DNA of 64,000 bases from Streptomyces capitiformicae (GTDB taxonomy: Bacteria > Actinomycetota > Actinomycetes > Streptomycetales > Streptomycetaceae), in contig NZ_CP022161.1 of assembly GCF_002214185.1 (NCBI RefSeq), positions 186,001-250,000 of the forward strand, given 5' to 3'. The position numbers were made by a program, and so were the translations under genes. Of the stretch, positions 16,128 to 24,811 are shown piece by piece (position 1 is the stretch's first letter; each line of letters opens with the position of its first letter). A model generated the notes under the pieces. The model was given only the letters and a program-made list of their open reading frames with translations. It was not told the DNA's origin and ran no database searches.

Positions 16128-17195
16128 TCAGGCCCCGCCGCGTTCCCCCGTCGCGGCGGGGCTTTCCGCTGCCCTCCTCGCGGTCCGCGCGTCCGTCACA
16201 TCGAGGAAGATCTGGTCGGCCTCGGCGACGATGTGCGCGATGGAGCGTTTGATGCGTACGGCGACGTCCTCGACCTGCTCGCTGTCGAGACCGGGGACGA
16301 GATCGACGCGGGCGGCCACCAGGGTGGAATCCAGGCCGAGTTGCATGGTCAGCAGCGCCTCGACGCTGTCGATCTCGGGCTGCGCCGCCAGCAGGGCGCG
16401 GATCCTGTGGCTGGGTTCGGGATCGGCGGCCCGCCCGATGAGCTGATCGCGGGCGTCCCGGCCGAGCCAGTAGGCGACGTACACGAGGAGCGCCCCGATC
16501 GCGAACGAGGCGAGCGCCTCCCAGACGGCCTGCCCCGTCGCCATGTGCAGGGCCATCCCGACGATCGCGAGGGTCACGCCGAGCACCGCGGTGCCGTCCT
16601 CGGCGACGACCGTCCTGAGCGCCGGGTCCCGCAGGCCGCCCGGGCCCCCGCCCTGGCGGCGCACCTGATGCAGGGCGCGCAGCAGCGAGGTGCCCTCGGC
16701 GAGCAGGGCCACGCCGAGTACGGCGAGGCCGGCCGCGTAGCCGTCGTAGGACTCCTCCGAGCCACCGGTGAGGGCGTGGACCGCCTGGAAGAAGGAGAAG
16801 CAGCCGCCCATCACGAAGATGCCGACGGCGGCGAGCAGGGACCAGAAGAACCGTTCCTTGCCGTAGCCGAAGGGGTGTCGGCTGTCGGCGGGGCGGCGGC
16901 TGCGGCGCAGTGCGGCGAGGAGGAAGACCTCGTTCATGCTGTCGGCCACCGAGTGCGCGGCCTCCGAGAGCAGGGCCGGTGAGCCCGCGAGCAGTCCGCC
17001 GACGGTCTTGGCCACGGCGATCAGGAGGTTCGCGCCGAGGGCGACCAGGACGGTGACGCGGGTCCTGCGGTCGGCTCGCGCCGGTTGGTCCTTGTCCGTT
17101 GTCGTCTCCGTGTCCGTGTCGTCTCCGTGTCCGTGTCGTCTCCGTGTCTGCTGTCCGGTGCACCTTCGCCGATTGCCCCGAGCGGTCCCGCTCAC
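16128..17195 (-). CDS. Cation diffusion facilitator family metal exporter
   Basis: 355 residues from GTG 17195. About six hydrophobic segments start at VTVLVALGANLLIAVAK. The TM2 metal-site pattern is ALLSEAAHSVADSMNEVF, and the C-terminal domain resembles the CDF dimerisation module (IDSVEALLTMQLG). It expels divalent cations such as Zn, Fe or Mn in exchange for protons. The N-terminal ~40 residues (HGHGDDTDTETTTDKDQ) are encoded partly by a 17-bp tandem repeat whose copy number shifts the frame. The start region is therefore uncertain and possibly variable. Confidence 0.87.
   Translation of the reverse strand: MSGTARGNRRRCTGQQTRRRHGHGDDTDTETTTDKDQPARADRRTRVTVLVALGANLLIAVAKTVGGLLAGSPALLSEAAHSVADSMNEVFLLAALRRSRRPADSRHPFGYGKERFFWSLLAAVGIFVMGGCFSFFQAVHALTGGSEESYDGYAAGLAVLGVALLAEGTSLLRALHQVRRQGGGPGGLRDPALRTVVAEDGTAVLGVTLAIVGMALHMATGQAVWEALASFAIGALLVYVAYWLGRDARDQLIGRAADPEPSHRIRALLAAQPEIDSVEALLTMQLGLDSTLVAARVDLVPGLDSEQVEDVAVRIKRSIAHIVAEADQIFLDVTDARTARRAAESPAATGERGGA
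16132..16162 (+). terminator. Strong GC-rich terminator hairpin
   Basis: GCCCCGCCGCG and CGCGGCGGGGC form an 11-bp perfect stem with a 9-base loop followed by TTT. It serves the F420-type reductase gene and overlaps the last codons of the convergent CDF gene. Confidence 0.75.
17101..17148. repeat. 17-bp tandem repeat in the CDF exporter N-terminus
   Basis: GTCGTCTCCGTGTCCGT begins at 17101 and 17118, with 14 bases of a third copy at 17135. Unit length is not a multiple of three, so gain or loss of one unit would disconnect the GTG start from the transporter frame. Confidence 0.88.
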
Positions 17196-17282
17196 ACCGT
17201 GGGGTGCGCGGAAAACGGGGAACTCTCACCAGTGCGGACGTAGAGAGCAGACGTATCCGGATGGATCGGAAGGGAAGACGCG

Positions 17283-18299
17283 ATGAGCGTCGGCGAGGGG
17301 AACGAGCAGTACGGCAGGAAGGCGTTCAAGCGGTCCAAGAGCCACTTCACGGACCGGATCACCGCCGACGGCCGGGACGGCTGGCCTGTGGAGGCGGGCC
17401 GCTATCGGCTGGTCGTCAGCCGCGCCTGTCCATGGGCGAGCCGGGCGGTGATCTCCCGGCGGCTGCTCGGCCTGGAGGAGGCGCTGTCGATGGCCGTGGT
17501 CGACCCGATCCAGGACGACCGCAGCTGGCGGTTCACCCTGGACCCGGACGACCGCGATCCCGTCCTGGGCATCCGGTTCCTGAAGGAGGCGTACGACGCC
17601 CGGGAGCGCGACTACCCCGGGGGTGTCAGCGTCCCGGCGATCGTCGACGTACCCAGCGGCGACCTGGTCACCAACGACTACCAGCGGCTCACGCTCGACC
17701 TCGCCACCGAGTGGACGGACCTGCACCGCGCGGGCGCGCCCGACCTGTATCCGGCGGGGCTGCGCGACGAGATCGACGCGGTGATGGCCGAGGTGTACGA
17801 GGACGTCAACAACGGTGTGTACCGGGCGGGCTTCGCCACGGGCCAGGAGGAGTACGAGGAGGCTTGCGACGCGGTGTTCCGTCGGCTTCAGGCACTGTCG
17901 GAGCGGCTGGCCCGGCGGCGCTATCTCGTCGGCGACACAATCACCGAGGCGGACATCCGGCTGTTCACCACGCTGGTGCGGTTCGACGCCGTCTACCACG
18001 GTCACTTCAAGTGCAACCGCTGGAAGCTGGCGGAGGACCGGGTGCTGTGGGCGTACGCCCGTGACCTCTTCCAGACGCCTGGGTTCGGTGACACGGTCGA
18101 CTTCGACCACATCAAACGGCACTACTACCGGGTGCACACGGGCATCAACCCGACCGGCATCGTGCCGCTCGGCCCCGATCTGTCGGGCTGGCTCACGCCC
18201 CACCACCGCGAGGAGCTGGGCGGCCGCCCGTTCGGCGACGGGACGCCGCCGGGGCCGGTGCCCGCCGCGGAGGTCGTGCCCGCGCCAGGGCGTCCCTGA
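17283..18299 (+). CDS. Glutathionyl-hydroquinone reductase family protein (Xi-class GST fold)
   Basis: 338 residues from ATG 17283 (GGAAGG upstream). The catalytic Cys motif is SRACPWASRAV. Segments such as GVSVPAIVDVPSGDLVTNDY, NNGVYRAGFATGQEEYEEAC, RRYLVGDTITEADIRLFTTL and GHFKCNRWKL match the YqjG/ECM4 family. In other bacteria these enzymes reduce glutathionyl-hydroquinones. Streptomycetes make mycothiol instead of glutathione, so the physiological thiol adduct is probably mycothiyl-hydroquinone. That is inference. Confidence 0.9.
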   Translation: MSVGEGNEQYGRKAFKRSKSHFTDRITADGRDGWPVEAGRYRLVVSRACPWASRAVISRRLLGLEEALSMAVVDPIQDDRSWRFTLDPDDRDPVLGIRFLKEAYDARERDYPGGVSVPAIVDVPSGDLVTNDYQRLTLDLATEWTDLHRAGAPDLYPAGLRDEIDAVMAEVYEDVNNGVYRAGFATGQEEYEEACDAVFRRLQALSERLARRRYLVGDTITEADIRLFTTLVRFDAVYHGHFKCNRWKLAEDRVLWAYARDLFQTPGFGDTVDFDHIKRHYYRVHTGINPTGIVPLGPDLSGWLTPHHREELGGRPFGDGTPPGPVPAAEVVPAPGRP

Positions 18300-18335
18300 A
18301 ACGAGCGGAACCACTGTGTGAAGGAGGAGAACCAA

Positions 18336-18632
18336 GTGGCCAAGAAGAAGAAACTGCCCCTTGCCTACAAGCCTCTGGGCTTCGCTCTCGGCTGGGTGAG
18401 CGGGGCGCTCGCCTCGATGGCGTTCCGCGCGACGTGGAAGGCGATCCGCCACGAGGACGACGCGCCCGACGCGCTGGACCGGGATCGCGGCTGGGGCGAG
18501 GTGCTGCTCGCCGCCGCCGTGCAGGGCGCGATCTTCGCGGTCGTACGCAGCGCGGTGGACCGCACGGGCGCCAAGGCCATCGAGCGGTCCACCGGGGTGT
18601 GGCCGACCGCCGAGAAGGGCGGCCGGGACTGA
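18336..18632 (+). CDS. DUF4235 small membrane protein
   Basis: 98 residues from GTG 18336, preceded by GGAGGA; the upstream in-frame start is not needed. A Lys-rich N-terminus (VAKKKKLPLAYKPLG) precedes one hydrophobic segment (LGFALGWVSGALASMAF), with a second at VLLAAAVQGAIFAVVRSAV. This is the DUF4235 pattern of small actinobacterial membrane proteins of unknown role. It follows the hydroquinone reductase gene by 36 bp and is probably cotranscribed. Confidence 0.85.
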   Translation: MAKKKKLPLAYKPLGFALGWVSGALASMAFRATWKAIRHEDDAPDALDRDRGWGEVLLAAAVQGAIFAVVRSAVDRTGAKAIERSTGVWPTAEKGGRD

Positions 18633-18638
18633 CGTTCC

Positions 18639-19031
18639 TCAGCCCGACTTGGGTGCCGTGGGGTGTTCGCGGCGCAGCGTGAAGGAATGGCCGGCCGGGT
18701 CGGAGTAGCCGCGCTCCTCGAACGGCCCGGTCGGCTCCTTCGTGTCCACCGGGCGCCCACCGAGGGAGACGATCCGCCGCTCGGCCTCGTCGAGGTCCTC
18801 GACGTAGAAGTCCAGGTGGGCCTGGAGGGAGTTCTCGGGGCGCGGCCAGCTCGGCGGGGTGGCGTTGACGTCGCGGCGGAAGGCCAGCCGGGTGCCGCAG
18901 GCGCCCTGGATCTCGACGCGGTTGGCCGTCGCGTCCGTCTCCTCGGCGTCGAGCAGTTCCGTGTAGAACGCGGCGAGCCTCTCGGGTTCGGCGCAGTCCA
19001 GCACCACGAGGCCTGCCTGTACCAGTGCCAT
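18639..19031 (-). CDS. VOC (glyoxalase/bleomycin resistance) superfamily protein
   Basis: 130 residues, two beta-alpha-beta-beta-beta modules. Family features are LVVLDCAEPERLAAFYTELL, QAHLDFYVEDLDEAERRIVS and YSDPAGHSFTLR. VOC proteins range from metal-dependent isomerases and dioxygenases to antibiotic-binding proteins; the ligand here is not evident. It converges on the DUF4235 gene with a 6-bp gap. Confidence 0.85.
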   Translation of the reverse strand: MALVQAGLVVLDCAEPERLAAFYTELLDAEETDATANRVEIQGACGTRLAFRRDVNATPPSWPRPENSLQAHLDFYVEDLDEAERRIVSLGGRPVDTKEPTGPFEERGYSDPAGHSFTLRREHPTAPKSG

Positions 19032-19107
19032 GTCTCCTCCGTGGGGTCAGCCATACGTCCCCCCGGGGTACCCCTGCCGGCCGTATCCGACCATCACCGG
19101 TAGTTTT

Positions 19108-19130
19108 CTGGACGACTGTCCAGCTATAGT
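19108..19130. promoter_or_regulatory. TetR-type palindromic operator overlapping a promoter
   Basis: CTGGAC-GACT-GTCCAG (19108-19123) is a perfect inverted repeat. It is followed immediately by the -10-like TATAGT (19125-19130) and a third half-site GTGGAC (19129-19134). It lies 57 bp upstream of the DUF1304 gene, whose downstream partner is a TetR gene, so autorepression is the natural reading. Confidence 0.65.
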
Positions 19131-19186
19131 GGACACCTGCCCAAGAAGTATGCGGAAGCATCGAGTGAACGACGGAGTCCGTTGAC

Positions 19187-19549
19187 ATGGAGATAGTGGC
19201 GAATGTGCTGGTCGCGCTGGTGGCGGCGCTGCATGTGTACATCCTGGTGATGGAGATGTTCCTGTGGCAGAAGAAGCCGGGGATGGGGTTCCACGGCTTC
19301 GACGCGGAGCTGGCTCGGCGCACCGCCTCGATGGCGGCCAACCAGGGCCTCTACAACGGGTTCCTCGCGGCCGGGCTGGTGTGGGGGCTGATCGCCGGTG
19401 ACCCGACCGGCTTCCGGGTCCAGATCTTCTTCCTGGGCTGCGTGATCGTCGCCGGGGTGTACGGCGCCGCCACCGCCAACCGCCGCATCCTCGTCGCCCA
19501 AGCGCTTCCCGGCGCGCTCGCGCTGGCCGCCGTCCTCGCCGCCGGATGA
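19187..19549 (+). CDS. DUF1304 family integral membrane protein
   Basis: 120 residues with four predicted membrane helices (IVANVLVALVAALHVYILVM; YNGFLAAGLVWGLIAG; VQIFFLGCVIVAGVYGA; LPGALALAAVLAAG). FLWQKKPGMGFHGF and ANQGLYNGFLA are diagnostic for DUF1304. The function is unknown. Its stop overlaps the start of the TetR gene (ATGA), so the pair is an operon controlled from the palindrome upstream. A stress-inducible or efflux-associated role is a guess. Confidence 0.9.
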   Translation: MEIVANVLVALVAALHVYILVMEMFLWQKKPGMGFHGFDAELARRTASMAANQGLYNGFLAAGLVWGLIAGDPTGFRVQIFFLGCVIVAGVYGAATANRRILVAQALPGALALAAVLAAG

Positions 19550-20100
19550 CCGTGGAGGACCCCCGGGCCGCCCGCACCCGGGCCAAGCTGCGGGAAGCCC
19601 TCCTCGACGAGTGCGCCCGGCGTCCACTGCCCGAGGTCAGCGTGGCCGCGCTGGTCCGCCGGGCGGGGGTCGGCCGGGCCACGTTCTACGTGCACTACTC
19701 GGATCTGGAGGCGCTGGCCGTGGACGCCTGCGCCGATGTCGTACGGGAGGCGGTGGAGGCCCTGCACGCGTGGCGTGGCCGGCCCGACCCGGTGCGGGCG
19801 CCGGCGGCGCTGCCGGAGTTCTTCGCCGGTCTCGCCCCGCACGCGAGCCTGTACCGCGCCCTGCTGCTCCCCGGAGGCGGCGGCCCGCTCGGCCATGTCC
19901 TGCACCGGGACCTGCGTGCCTACAGCCTGCGCGAGCGCGAGCTCGCCGGTGCGGCGGACGCCCCGCTGGTGGCCTCCGCCGTGGCGGCCACCTTCGCGGG
20001 CGTCCTCGCCGACTGGCTGCACGGCCTCATCGAGGCCACCCCTCAGGAGATCGCCGACCAGGCCTGGCAGTTGCTGGTCGCGCTGCACCGCAGCCGATGA
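19546..20100 (+). CDS. TetR-family transcriptional regulator
   Basis: 184 residues. The N-terminal HTH (EVSVAALVRRAGVGRATFYV, HYSDLEALAVDACADVV) is standard TetR, with a helical ligand domain after it. Translationally coupled to DUF1304 by ATGA. The perfect palindrome at 19108-19123 is the likely operator, giving a repressor-membrane protein autoregulatory unit. Confidence 0.9.
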   Translation: MTVEDPRAARTRAKLREALLDECARRPLPEVSVAALVRRAGVGRATFYVHYSDLEALAVDACADVVREAVEALHAWRGRPDPVRAPAALPEFFAGLAPHASLYRALLLPGGGGPLGHVLHRDLRAYSLRERELAGAADAPLVASAVAATFAGVLADWLHGLIEATPQEIADQAWQLLVALHRSR

Positions 20101-20113
20101 GCACCGGGCACGG

Positions 20114-20980
20114 TCAGGCGCAGCCGTGGCCCTTGGCCACCTCGGGCCACACCTCGACGCCGTCGGGGGTGCGCACGTACGCCTTCGACGGGTCGTCCGC
20201 GACGAGCCACAGCGCCCGGTCCTCGTAGCGGTACCCGGTGTCACGCGCCTCCTCGGGCATGCGTACGTCGCCGTCGTAGGCGGAGGTGAGCATCCCGTCG
20301 GGCAGGACACCCTCGGGGTCTCGGGCGTACCGCCGGGCCTCCTCCTCGGCGTCGCCGCGCCACGACAGGAAGTGGGCCGTCTCCCAGTCGCAGTGTGCGG
20401 CGCCCTCGGAGCTGCTCACCGTCGTGGTCGCTACGCGGCGGTCGGCGCGGTCCGTCCAGATCTCGTACCCCTCGGCCTCGGTGTAGCTCGCCGGGAACTC
20501 CGCCGGGTCGCAGGAGGCGCTGGTCTCCGGACCCCAACCGGGGCTGCCCTTCTGATCTTTGGCGACGATCACGGCGACCTTGGTCTTCCCGTCGACGTCG
20601 TAGGAGAACAGCACCCGGTCCTTCTCCTCGCGCTCGACCCGGTAACCGGACCTCGGGACGTCGGGCACCTCGATGTCGAAGTACGCCTTCAGCCCCTCCT
20701 CCGGTGTATCGCCGCCGTCGTTCGCACCCCAACCGCCGGGTCCGCCGCCGCCCGAATAGAGGGGGCCGTCGCACTCCAGTGCCCGTCCGGCCGCGCCGGA
20801 CTCGATCTCCATCGCCCGCACGCCGTCCGCATCGACGTCCCGGTGCGGCACGTGGAGCGGCCCCTCGTACGGCGTGGCCGGAGGGCTGCCCTCGACCAGC
20901 AGACCGCCCTCGGTCCCGCCTCCGCAGCCCACCGCCGCGACCGCCAGCACCGCCGCCGTCGCCACGAGTCCTGCCCGCAT
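20114..20980 (-). CDS. Secreted lipoprotein of unknown function
   Basis: 288 residues with a lipoprotein signal (MRAGLVATAAVLAVAAVGCG, lipobox AVGC). No domain is recognised in the mature part. It has conserved-looking segments ALECDGPLYSGGGGPGGWG and WTDRADRRVATTTVSSSEGA, and paired Cys (ASCD, HCDW, GHGC). It resembles a family of Streptomyces surface lipoproteins without assigned function. It converges with TetR, 13 bp apart. Confidence 0.8.
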   Translation of the reverse strand: MRAGLVATAAVLAVAAVGCGGGTEGGLLVEGSPPATPYEGPLHVPHRDVDADGVRAMEIESGAAGRALECDGPLYSGGGGPGGWGANDGGDTPEEGLKAYFDIEVPDVPRSGYRVEREEKDRVLFSYDVDGKTKVAVIVAKDQKGSPGWGPETSASCDPAEFPASYTEAEGYEIWTDRADRRVATTTVSSSEGAAHCDWETAHFLSWRGDAEEEARRYARDPEGVLPDGMLTSAYDGDVRMPEEARDTGYRYEDRALWLVADDPSKAYVRTPDGVEVWPEVAKGHGCA

Positions 20981-21102
20981 CCCCCGCTCCTCACTGTCCG
21001 TTCTCCGCCTGCACCGAACGTCCGGTGCCCCTCCTGTGACGTGGGAGGGACCCCGGACGTTCGATGATCGGCGGGGAGGAGGCGTGGTGGATCCGCGGTG
21101 GA

Positions 21103-22212
21103 TCAGAACATCAGTACCGGCTTGATGGCCTTGCCGCCGCCCATGTCCGCGGCGGCCTGGTCGATGTTCTCGAACTTGTAGCGGCTGATCAGGCGGTCCA
21201 GCGGGAGCTTGCCCGACTTGACCAGGTCGACCAGGACGGGGATGTCGGTCTGGGTCTCGGTGTCGCCGAGGGTGAGGCCGACGACCCGCTTGCCGCCGAG
21301 CATGCCGTTGACGTCGAGGGATACCTCGGTGCCGAACGGCGGGGCGCCCACGATGACCAGGGTGCCGCGTGCGGCGAGCGCGTCGACGCCCTTGCGCAGG
21401 ACGAAGACGCTGCCGGTGGTCTCGACGATGCCGTTGGCTCCCCGGCCGCCGGTCAGCTCCATGAGGGCGGCCGTGATGTCCTCGACCTCGTCCGCGTTCA
21501 CGGTGTGGGTGGCGCCCAGCTCCAGGGCCAGCTCCAGGCGCTCGGCGACCTTGTCGACGGCGATCACCTGGGTGGCCGGGGTCAGGGCCGCGGCCATCAC
21601 GGCGGAGAGGCCGACGGCTCCGGAGCCGAGGACGACGACGGTGCTGCCCGCGCCGGGCTCCAGGACGTTCCAGACGGCGCCGACGCCGGTCTGCACACCG
21701 CAGCCGAGGGGGGCGATGGCGTCCAGCGGTACGTCCGGGTCGACCTTGACGAGGCTGCGCTCGTCGACCAGGGCGCGCTCGGCGAACGAGGACTGGCCGA
21801 AGAAGTGGCCGCCGAGCGGCTCGCCGTCACGGCTGATGGTGCTGGTGCCGTCGGCGCGGCGGCCGCCGATGAGGTTCAGCGGCAGCCAGGTGGCGCAGTA
21901 CGCGGGGTGCCCGTCGCGGCAGTTGGCGCAGCCGCCGCAGGAGGTGAAGGAGAGGACGACGTGGTCGCCGGGGGCCACACCGGTGACGGCGGAGCCGACG
22001 GCCTCCACGACACCCGCTCCCTCGTGGCCGAGGACGCCGGGGAGCGGGAAGGGCAGTCCGCCGCCGGCGACGCCGAGGTCGGTGTGGCAGAGGCCCGTGG
22101 CGACCATGCGGACGATCGCCTCGTGGGGGCCGGGCTCGTCGAGGACGACCTCGGAGAGGGTGAAGGGTGCTCCCCCGGACTCGACCACGGCGGCGCGAGT
22201 GGTGGTGGACAT
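21103..22212 (-). CDS. Zinc-dependent aryl/benzyl-alcohol dehydrogenase-like MDR enzyme
   Basis: 369 residues. Catalytic zinc ligands are Cys and His in GLCHTDLGV and GHEGAG. The structural zinc loop is CGGCANCRDGHPAYC, and the Rossmann motif VVVLGSGAVGLSAVM. This is the class III/XylB-like branch that oxidises alcohols with NAD+. It follows the aldehyde dehydrogenase gene by 33 bp, so the pair can take an alcohol to the acid. The divergent MarR regulator points to induction by an aromatic compound. Confidence 0.88.
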   Translation of the reverse strand: MSTTTRAAVVESGGAPFTLSEVVLDEPGPHEAIVRMVATGLCHTDLGVAGGGLPFPLPGVLGHEGAGVVEAVGSAVTGVAPGDHVVLSFTSCGGCANCRDGHPAYCATWLPLNLIGGRRADGTSTISRDGEPLGGHFFGQSSFAERALVDERSLVKVDPDVPLDAIAPLGCGVQTGVGAVWNVLEPGAGSTVVVLGSGAVGLSAVMAAALTPATQVIAVDKVAERLELALELGATHTVNADEVEDITAALMELTGGRGANGIVETTGSVFVLRKGVDALAARGTLVIVGAPPFGTEVSLDVNGMLGGKRVVGLTLGDTETQTDIPVLVDLVKSGKLPLDRLISRYKFENIDQAAADMGGGKAIKPVLMF

Positions 22213-22245
22213 CGCGGTAACTCCTTTTGTCGGTACGGGGGTTGC

Positions 22246-23703
22246 TCAGTCGAGGGAGACGACGACGGACTTGACCTTGGTGTAGGACTCCAGGGCCTCG
22301 GGGCCGTACTCGCGGCCGAAGCCGGAGGCCTTCACACCGCCGAAGGGGACGGCCGGGTCGAGCATCGCCCAGTCGTTGATCCAGACGATGCCCGCCTGGA
22401 GACGGTCGGCGACGCGGTGGGCGCGGGCCAGGTTGGTGGTCTGGACGCCGGAGGCCAGGCCGTACGGCGTGGAGTTGGCGAGCTCGACGGCCTCGTCCTC
22501 GGAGTCGAAGGGCTGCACGGTGAGGACCGGGCCGAAGATCTCCTCCTGGACGACGCGGGAGTCGTTGGAGAGGTCGGCGATGACGGTGGGCTTGTAGTAG
22601 AAGCCGCCGTTGAGGTCGAGACGCTCGCCGCCACAGACGATGCGGCCGCCCTCCTTGCGGGCCAGCTCGACGTACTCCTCGACCTTCTTCAGGTGCCGCT
22701 CCCCCGCCATCGGGCCGATGACGGTCTCGGGCTGCCGCGGGTCACCGAGGGGCACGCCGGGCACGGCGTCGGCGAGGATGCCGACCAGGGTGTCGTAGAG
22801 CGGGCGGGCGACGAGCAGGCGGGGGCCGCCCATGCAGAACTGGCCGGTGTTGAAGACGAAGCCCTTGATGACGGCGCCGACGGCCTTCTCGACGTCGGCG
22901 TCCTCGAAGACGATGTGCGCCGCGTTGCCGCCGAGTTCCATGGTGACCGGCTTCAGGCTCTCGCCGGCGACGCTCGCCGCGTACCGGCCGGTCGCGGTGG
23001 AGCCGGTGAAGGCGATCTTGTCGACGCCCGGGTTGCGCAGCAGGGCCTCGCCCGCGACGGGTCCGGTGCCGGTGACGACGTTGTAGACGCCGTCCGGAAC
23101 ACCGGCCTCCTTCAGCAGGCCCGCCATGTAGAGGGCGCTGAGCGGGGTCTCCTCGGCGGGCTTGTGCACGACCGTGTTGCCGGCCGCGAGCGCGGGGGCG
23201 ATCTTGCTGCCGGCCAGGATCAGCGGGAAGTTGAACGGGGTGATCGCGCCGACCACGCCGATCGGGCCGCGCTTGGTGTAGGCGTGGCGGTTCAGCGGGA
23301 CGTCGCGGTTGCCGCCCTCCAGGCTGAAGGCGAGGGAGCCGTAGTACTCGTAGTCGTTGGCCGCGTTGGTCACGTCGACGGCGTGGGCCAGGGTGATCGG
23401 CTTGCCGACGTCACGGCTCTCCAGGGCGGCTATGTCGTCGGCGTTCTCCCGTATCAGCTGGGCGACGCGGTGCAGGATCCGGCCGCGCTCCCGGCCGCTC
23501 AGCCCGGACCAGGTGCCGCTGTCGAAGGCCTCGCGCGCGGCCTGTACCGCAGCGTCGACGTCGGCCGCGCTCGCTTCCGCGGCGGTCGTGACCACCTGAC
23601 CCGTGGACGGGTCGATCACGTCGGTGCGTGCCCCGTCAGTCGCCTCGCGCCACTGTCCACCGATGAACAGCCGCCCGGGCTCGCTCTCGAAGGTGGTCGT
23701 CAT
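22246..23703 (-). CDS. NAD(P)-dependent aldehyde dehydrogenase (benzaldehyde-type)
   Basis: 485 residues from ATG 23703 with GAGGAG upstream. Key motifs: [32 protein letters not shown] with the catalytic Glu, nucleophile Cys in [15 protein letters not shown] and [11 protein letters not shown]. Gly-Asn-Ala replaces the usual Gly-Lys-Ser after ELGG, which may affect cofactor or substrate preference. First gene of an ALDH-ADH operon, divergent from marR across two palindromes. Confidence 0.88.
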   Translation of the reverse strand: MTTTFESEPGRLFIGGQWREATDGARTDVIDPSTGQVVTTAAEASAADVDAAVQAAREAFDSGTWSGLSGRERGRILHRVAQLIRENADDIAALESRDVGKPITLAHAVDVTNAANDYEYYGSLAFSLEGGNRDVPLNRHAYTKRGPIGVVGAITPFNFPLILAGSKIAPALAAGNTVVHKPAEETPLSALYMAGLLKEAGVPDGVYNVVTGTGPVAGEALLRNPGVDKIAFTGSTATGRYAASVAGESLKPVTMELGGNAAHIVFEDADVEKAVGAVIKGFVFNTGQFCMGGPRLLVARPLYDTLVGILADAVPGVPLGDPRQPETVIGPMAGERHLKKVEEYVELARKEGGRIVCGGERLDLNGGFYYKPTVIADLSNDSRVVQEEIFGPVLTVQPFDSEDEAVELANSTPYGLASGVQTTNLARAHRVADRLQAGIVWINDWAMLDPAVPFGGVKASGFGREYGPEALESYTKVKSVVVSLD

Positions 23704-23746
23704 TGCCCACTCCTCAGCTTGATTCAGCCTTGATCGCCAAGTTTTC

Positions 23747-23769
23747 AACCAACAGGATTCCTGGTGGTT
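23747..23769. promoter_or_regulatory. MarR-type operator 1
   Basis: AACCAACAGGA and TCCTGGTGGTT flank a single T and match as inverted repeats at 10 of 11 positions. The site is 43 bp upstream of the ALDH start. Confidence 0.65.
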
Positions 23770-23785
23770 CGCAGTTTCATTACAC

Positions 23786-23798
23786 ACAGGTTTCCTGT
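23786..23798. promoter_or_regulatory. MarR-type operator 2
   Basis: ACAGG-TTT-CCTGT, sharing the CAGG/CCTG core with operator 1. It is adjacent to the marR start, so one protein may control both directions. Confidence 0.6.
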
Positions 23799-23800
23799 CA

Positions 23801-24247
23801 ATGCCTTACGCTGACCTCATGGTCGGCACCAAGGCACCCCCCTCCCTCCTCTATATGGTCAAGCAGGTCGAGCTGGTCGTCCGCTCACACCTGGACGAGC
23901 TGGTGAAGCCGGCCGGGATCACGGCCCTGCAGTACACGTCCCTCACGGTCCTGGAGCGGCACGACGGCCTGTCGGCCGCACAGCTCGCCCGCGACTCGTT
24001 CGTCACCGCCCAGTCCATCGCGGATCTCGTTCGCAGTCTCGAAAACCGCGGACTCGTCCGCCGGGAGCGCAATCCGCGCAACCGGCGCGAGCTGCTGATC
24101 CTGCTCACCGACGAGGGGCGCGAGCTGCTCGCCCAGGTCGCCGACCAGGTGCGCGACCTGGAGGAACGCATGATCCGCGACCTCACCGCACACCAGGCCG
24201 ACCAGTTCCGGAAAGCCCTGTCCAAGGCCTGGCACGCGCTGTCGTAG
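23801..24247 (+). CDS. MarR-family transcriptional regulator
   Basis: 148 residues from ATG 23801; the in-frame ATG 23819 (MVGTKAPPSL) is an alternative and less crowded by the operator. The winged helix reads LSAAQLARDSFVTAQSIADL, VRSLENRGLVRRERNPRNRR, ELLILLTDEG. It is divergent from the ALDH-ADH operon with two shared inverted repeats in a 97-bp gap, the classic MarR repressor layout. The ligand is presumably an aromatic alcohol, aldehyde or acid. Confidence 0.9.
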   Translation: MPYADLMVGTKAPPSLLYMVKQVELVVRSHLDELVKPAGITALQYTSLTVLERHDGLSAAQLARDSFVTAQSIADLVRSLENRGLVRRERNPRNRRELLILLTDEGRELLAQVADQVRDLEERMIRDLTAHQADQFRKALSKAWHALS

Positions 24248-24394
24248 GAGACCCCGCGAAAAACTCCGGACAGGATGCCGAAGAAATCGAAGACATATGT
24301 CAATCGAACATGCTCAAATTCACTCTGACGGGGGTAACTTGCAGGGCGGGGACGGGATTTGGCCTCACGCGGGCCGGTTGGAGGGGATGCCGTC

Positions 24395-24778
24395 GTGTCG
24401 AACGACCCCACACCGCCCACGACCGGGTATCTGCGGGTCCACACGGACCGCGGTCGCACCGTGCTCGAACTGCACGGCGAGATCGACATCGCCGCGGCGG
24501 TGGAGATCATTCCGCATCTGGACGCGGTGACGGGCCGTCGTGACGCCCGGGTCGTGATCGACCTGCGCCACGTCGAGTTCTTCGACTGCTCCGGCCTGCG
24601 CCTGCTCTACCGCGCCCGGCAGCGGGTCCTCGACCGCGGCGGCGAACTGCGCCTGGTCTGCACGCACCCGCTCACCCTGCGCGTACTGAAGGTGACCGGC
24701 CTGTCCCGCCTGCTGCCGCCCGCCCCGACACTGGACGCGGCCCTGGAACAGCCCGAGGCCACGTCCCACACGTTATGA
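24395..24778 (+). CDS. STAS-domain anti-sigma factor antagonist
   Basis: 127 residues from GTG 24395 (GAGGGG upstream), rejecting the longer in-frame start. The SpoIIAA-like core has RTVLELHGEIDIAAA and the phosphorylatable-serine motif VEFFDCSGLRLLYRARQ. Such proteins bind and sequester RsbW-type kinases to free a sigma factor. No partner kinase or sigma gene is adjacent, so it probably works with components elsewhere. Upstream, a 10-bp palindrome GACATATGTC lies at 24292. Confidence 0.88.
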   Translation: MSNDPTPPTTGYLRVHTDRGRTVLELHGEIDIAAAVEIIPHLDAVTGRRDARVVIDLRHVEFFDCSGLRLLYRARQRVLDRGGELRLVCTHPLTLRVLKVTGLSRLLPPAPTLDAALEQPEATSHTL

Positions 24779-24811
24779 CCCACTACCCCGGCGGGCTCTG
24801 CGGCATCGGGT

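Noticed and set aside
21064..23733. 889-codon open frame on the plus strand
   Set aside because: It lies antisense to the alcohol and aldehyde dehydrogenase genes, is rich in Gly/Asp/Val from reversed GC-rich codons, and has no RBS or domain.
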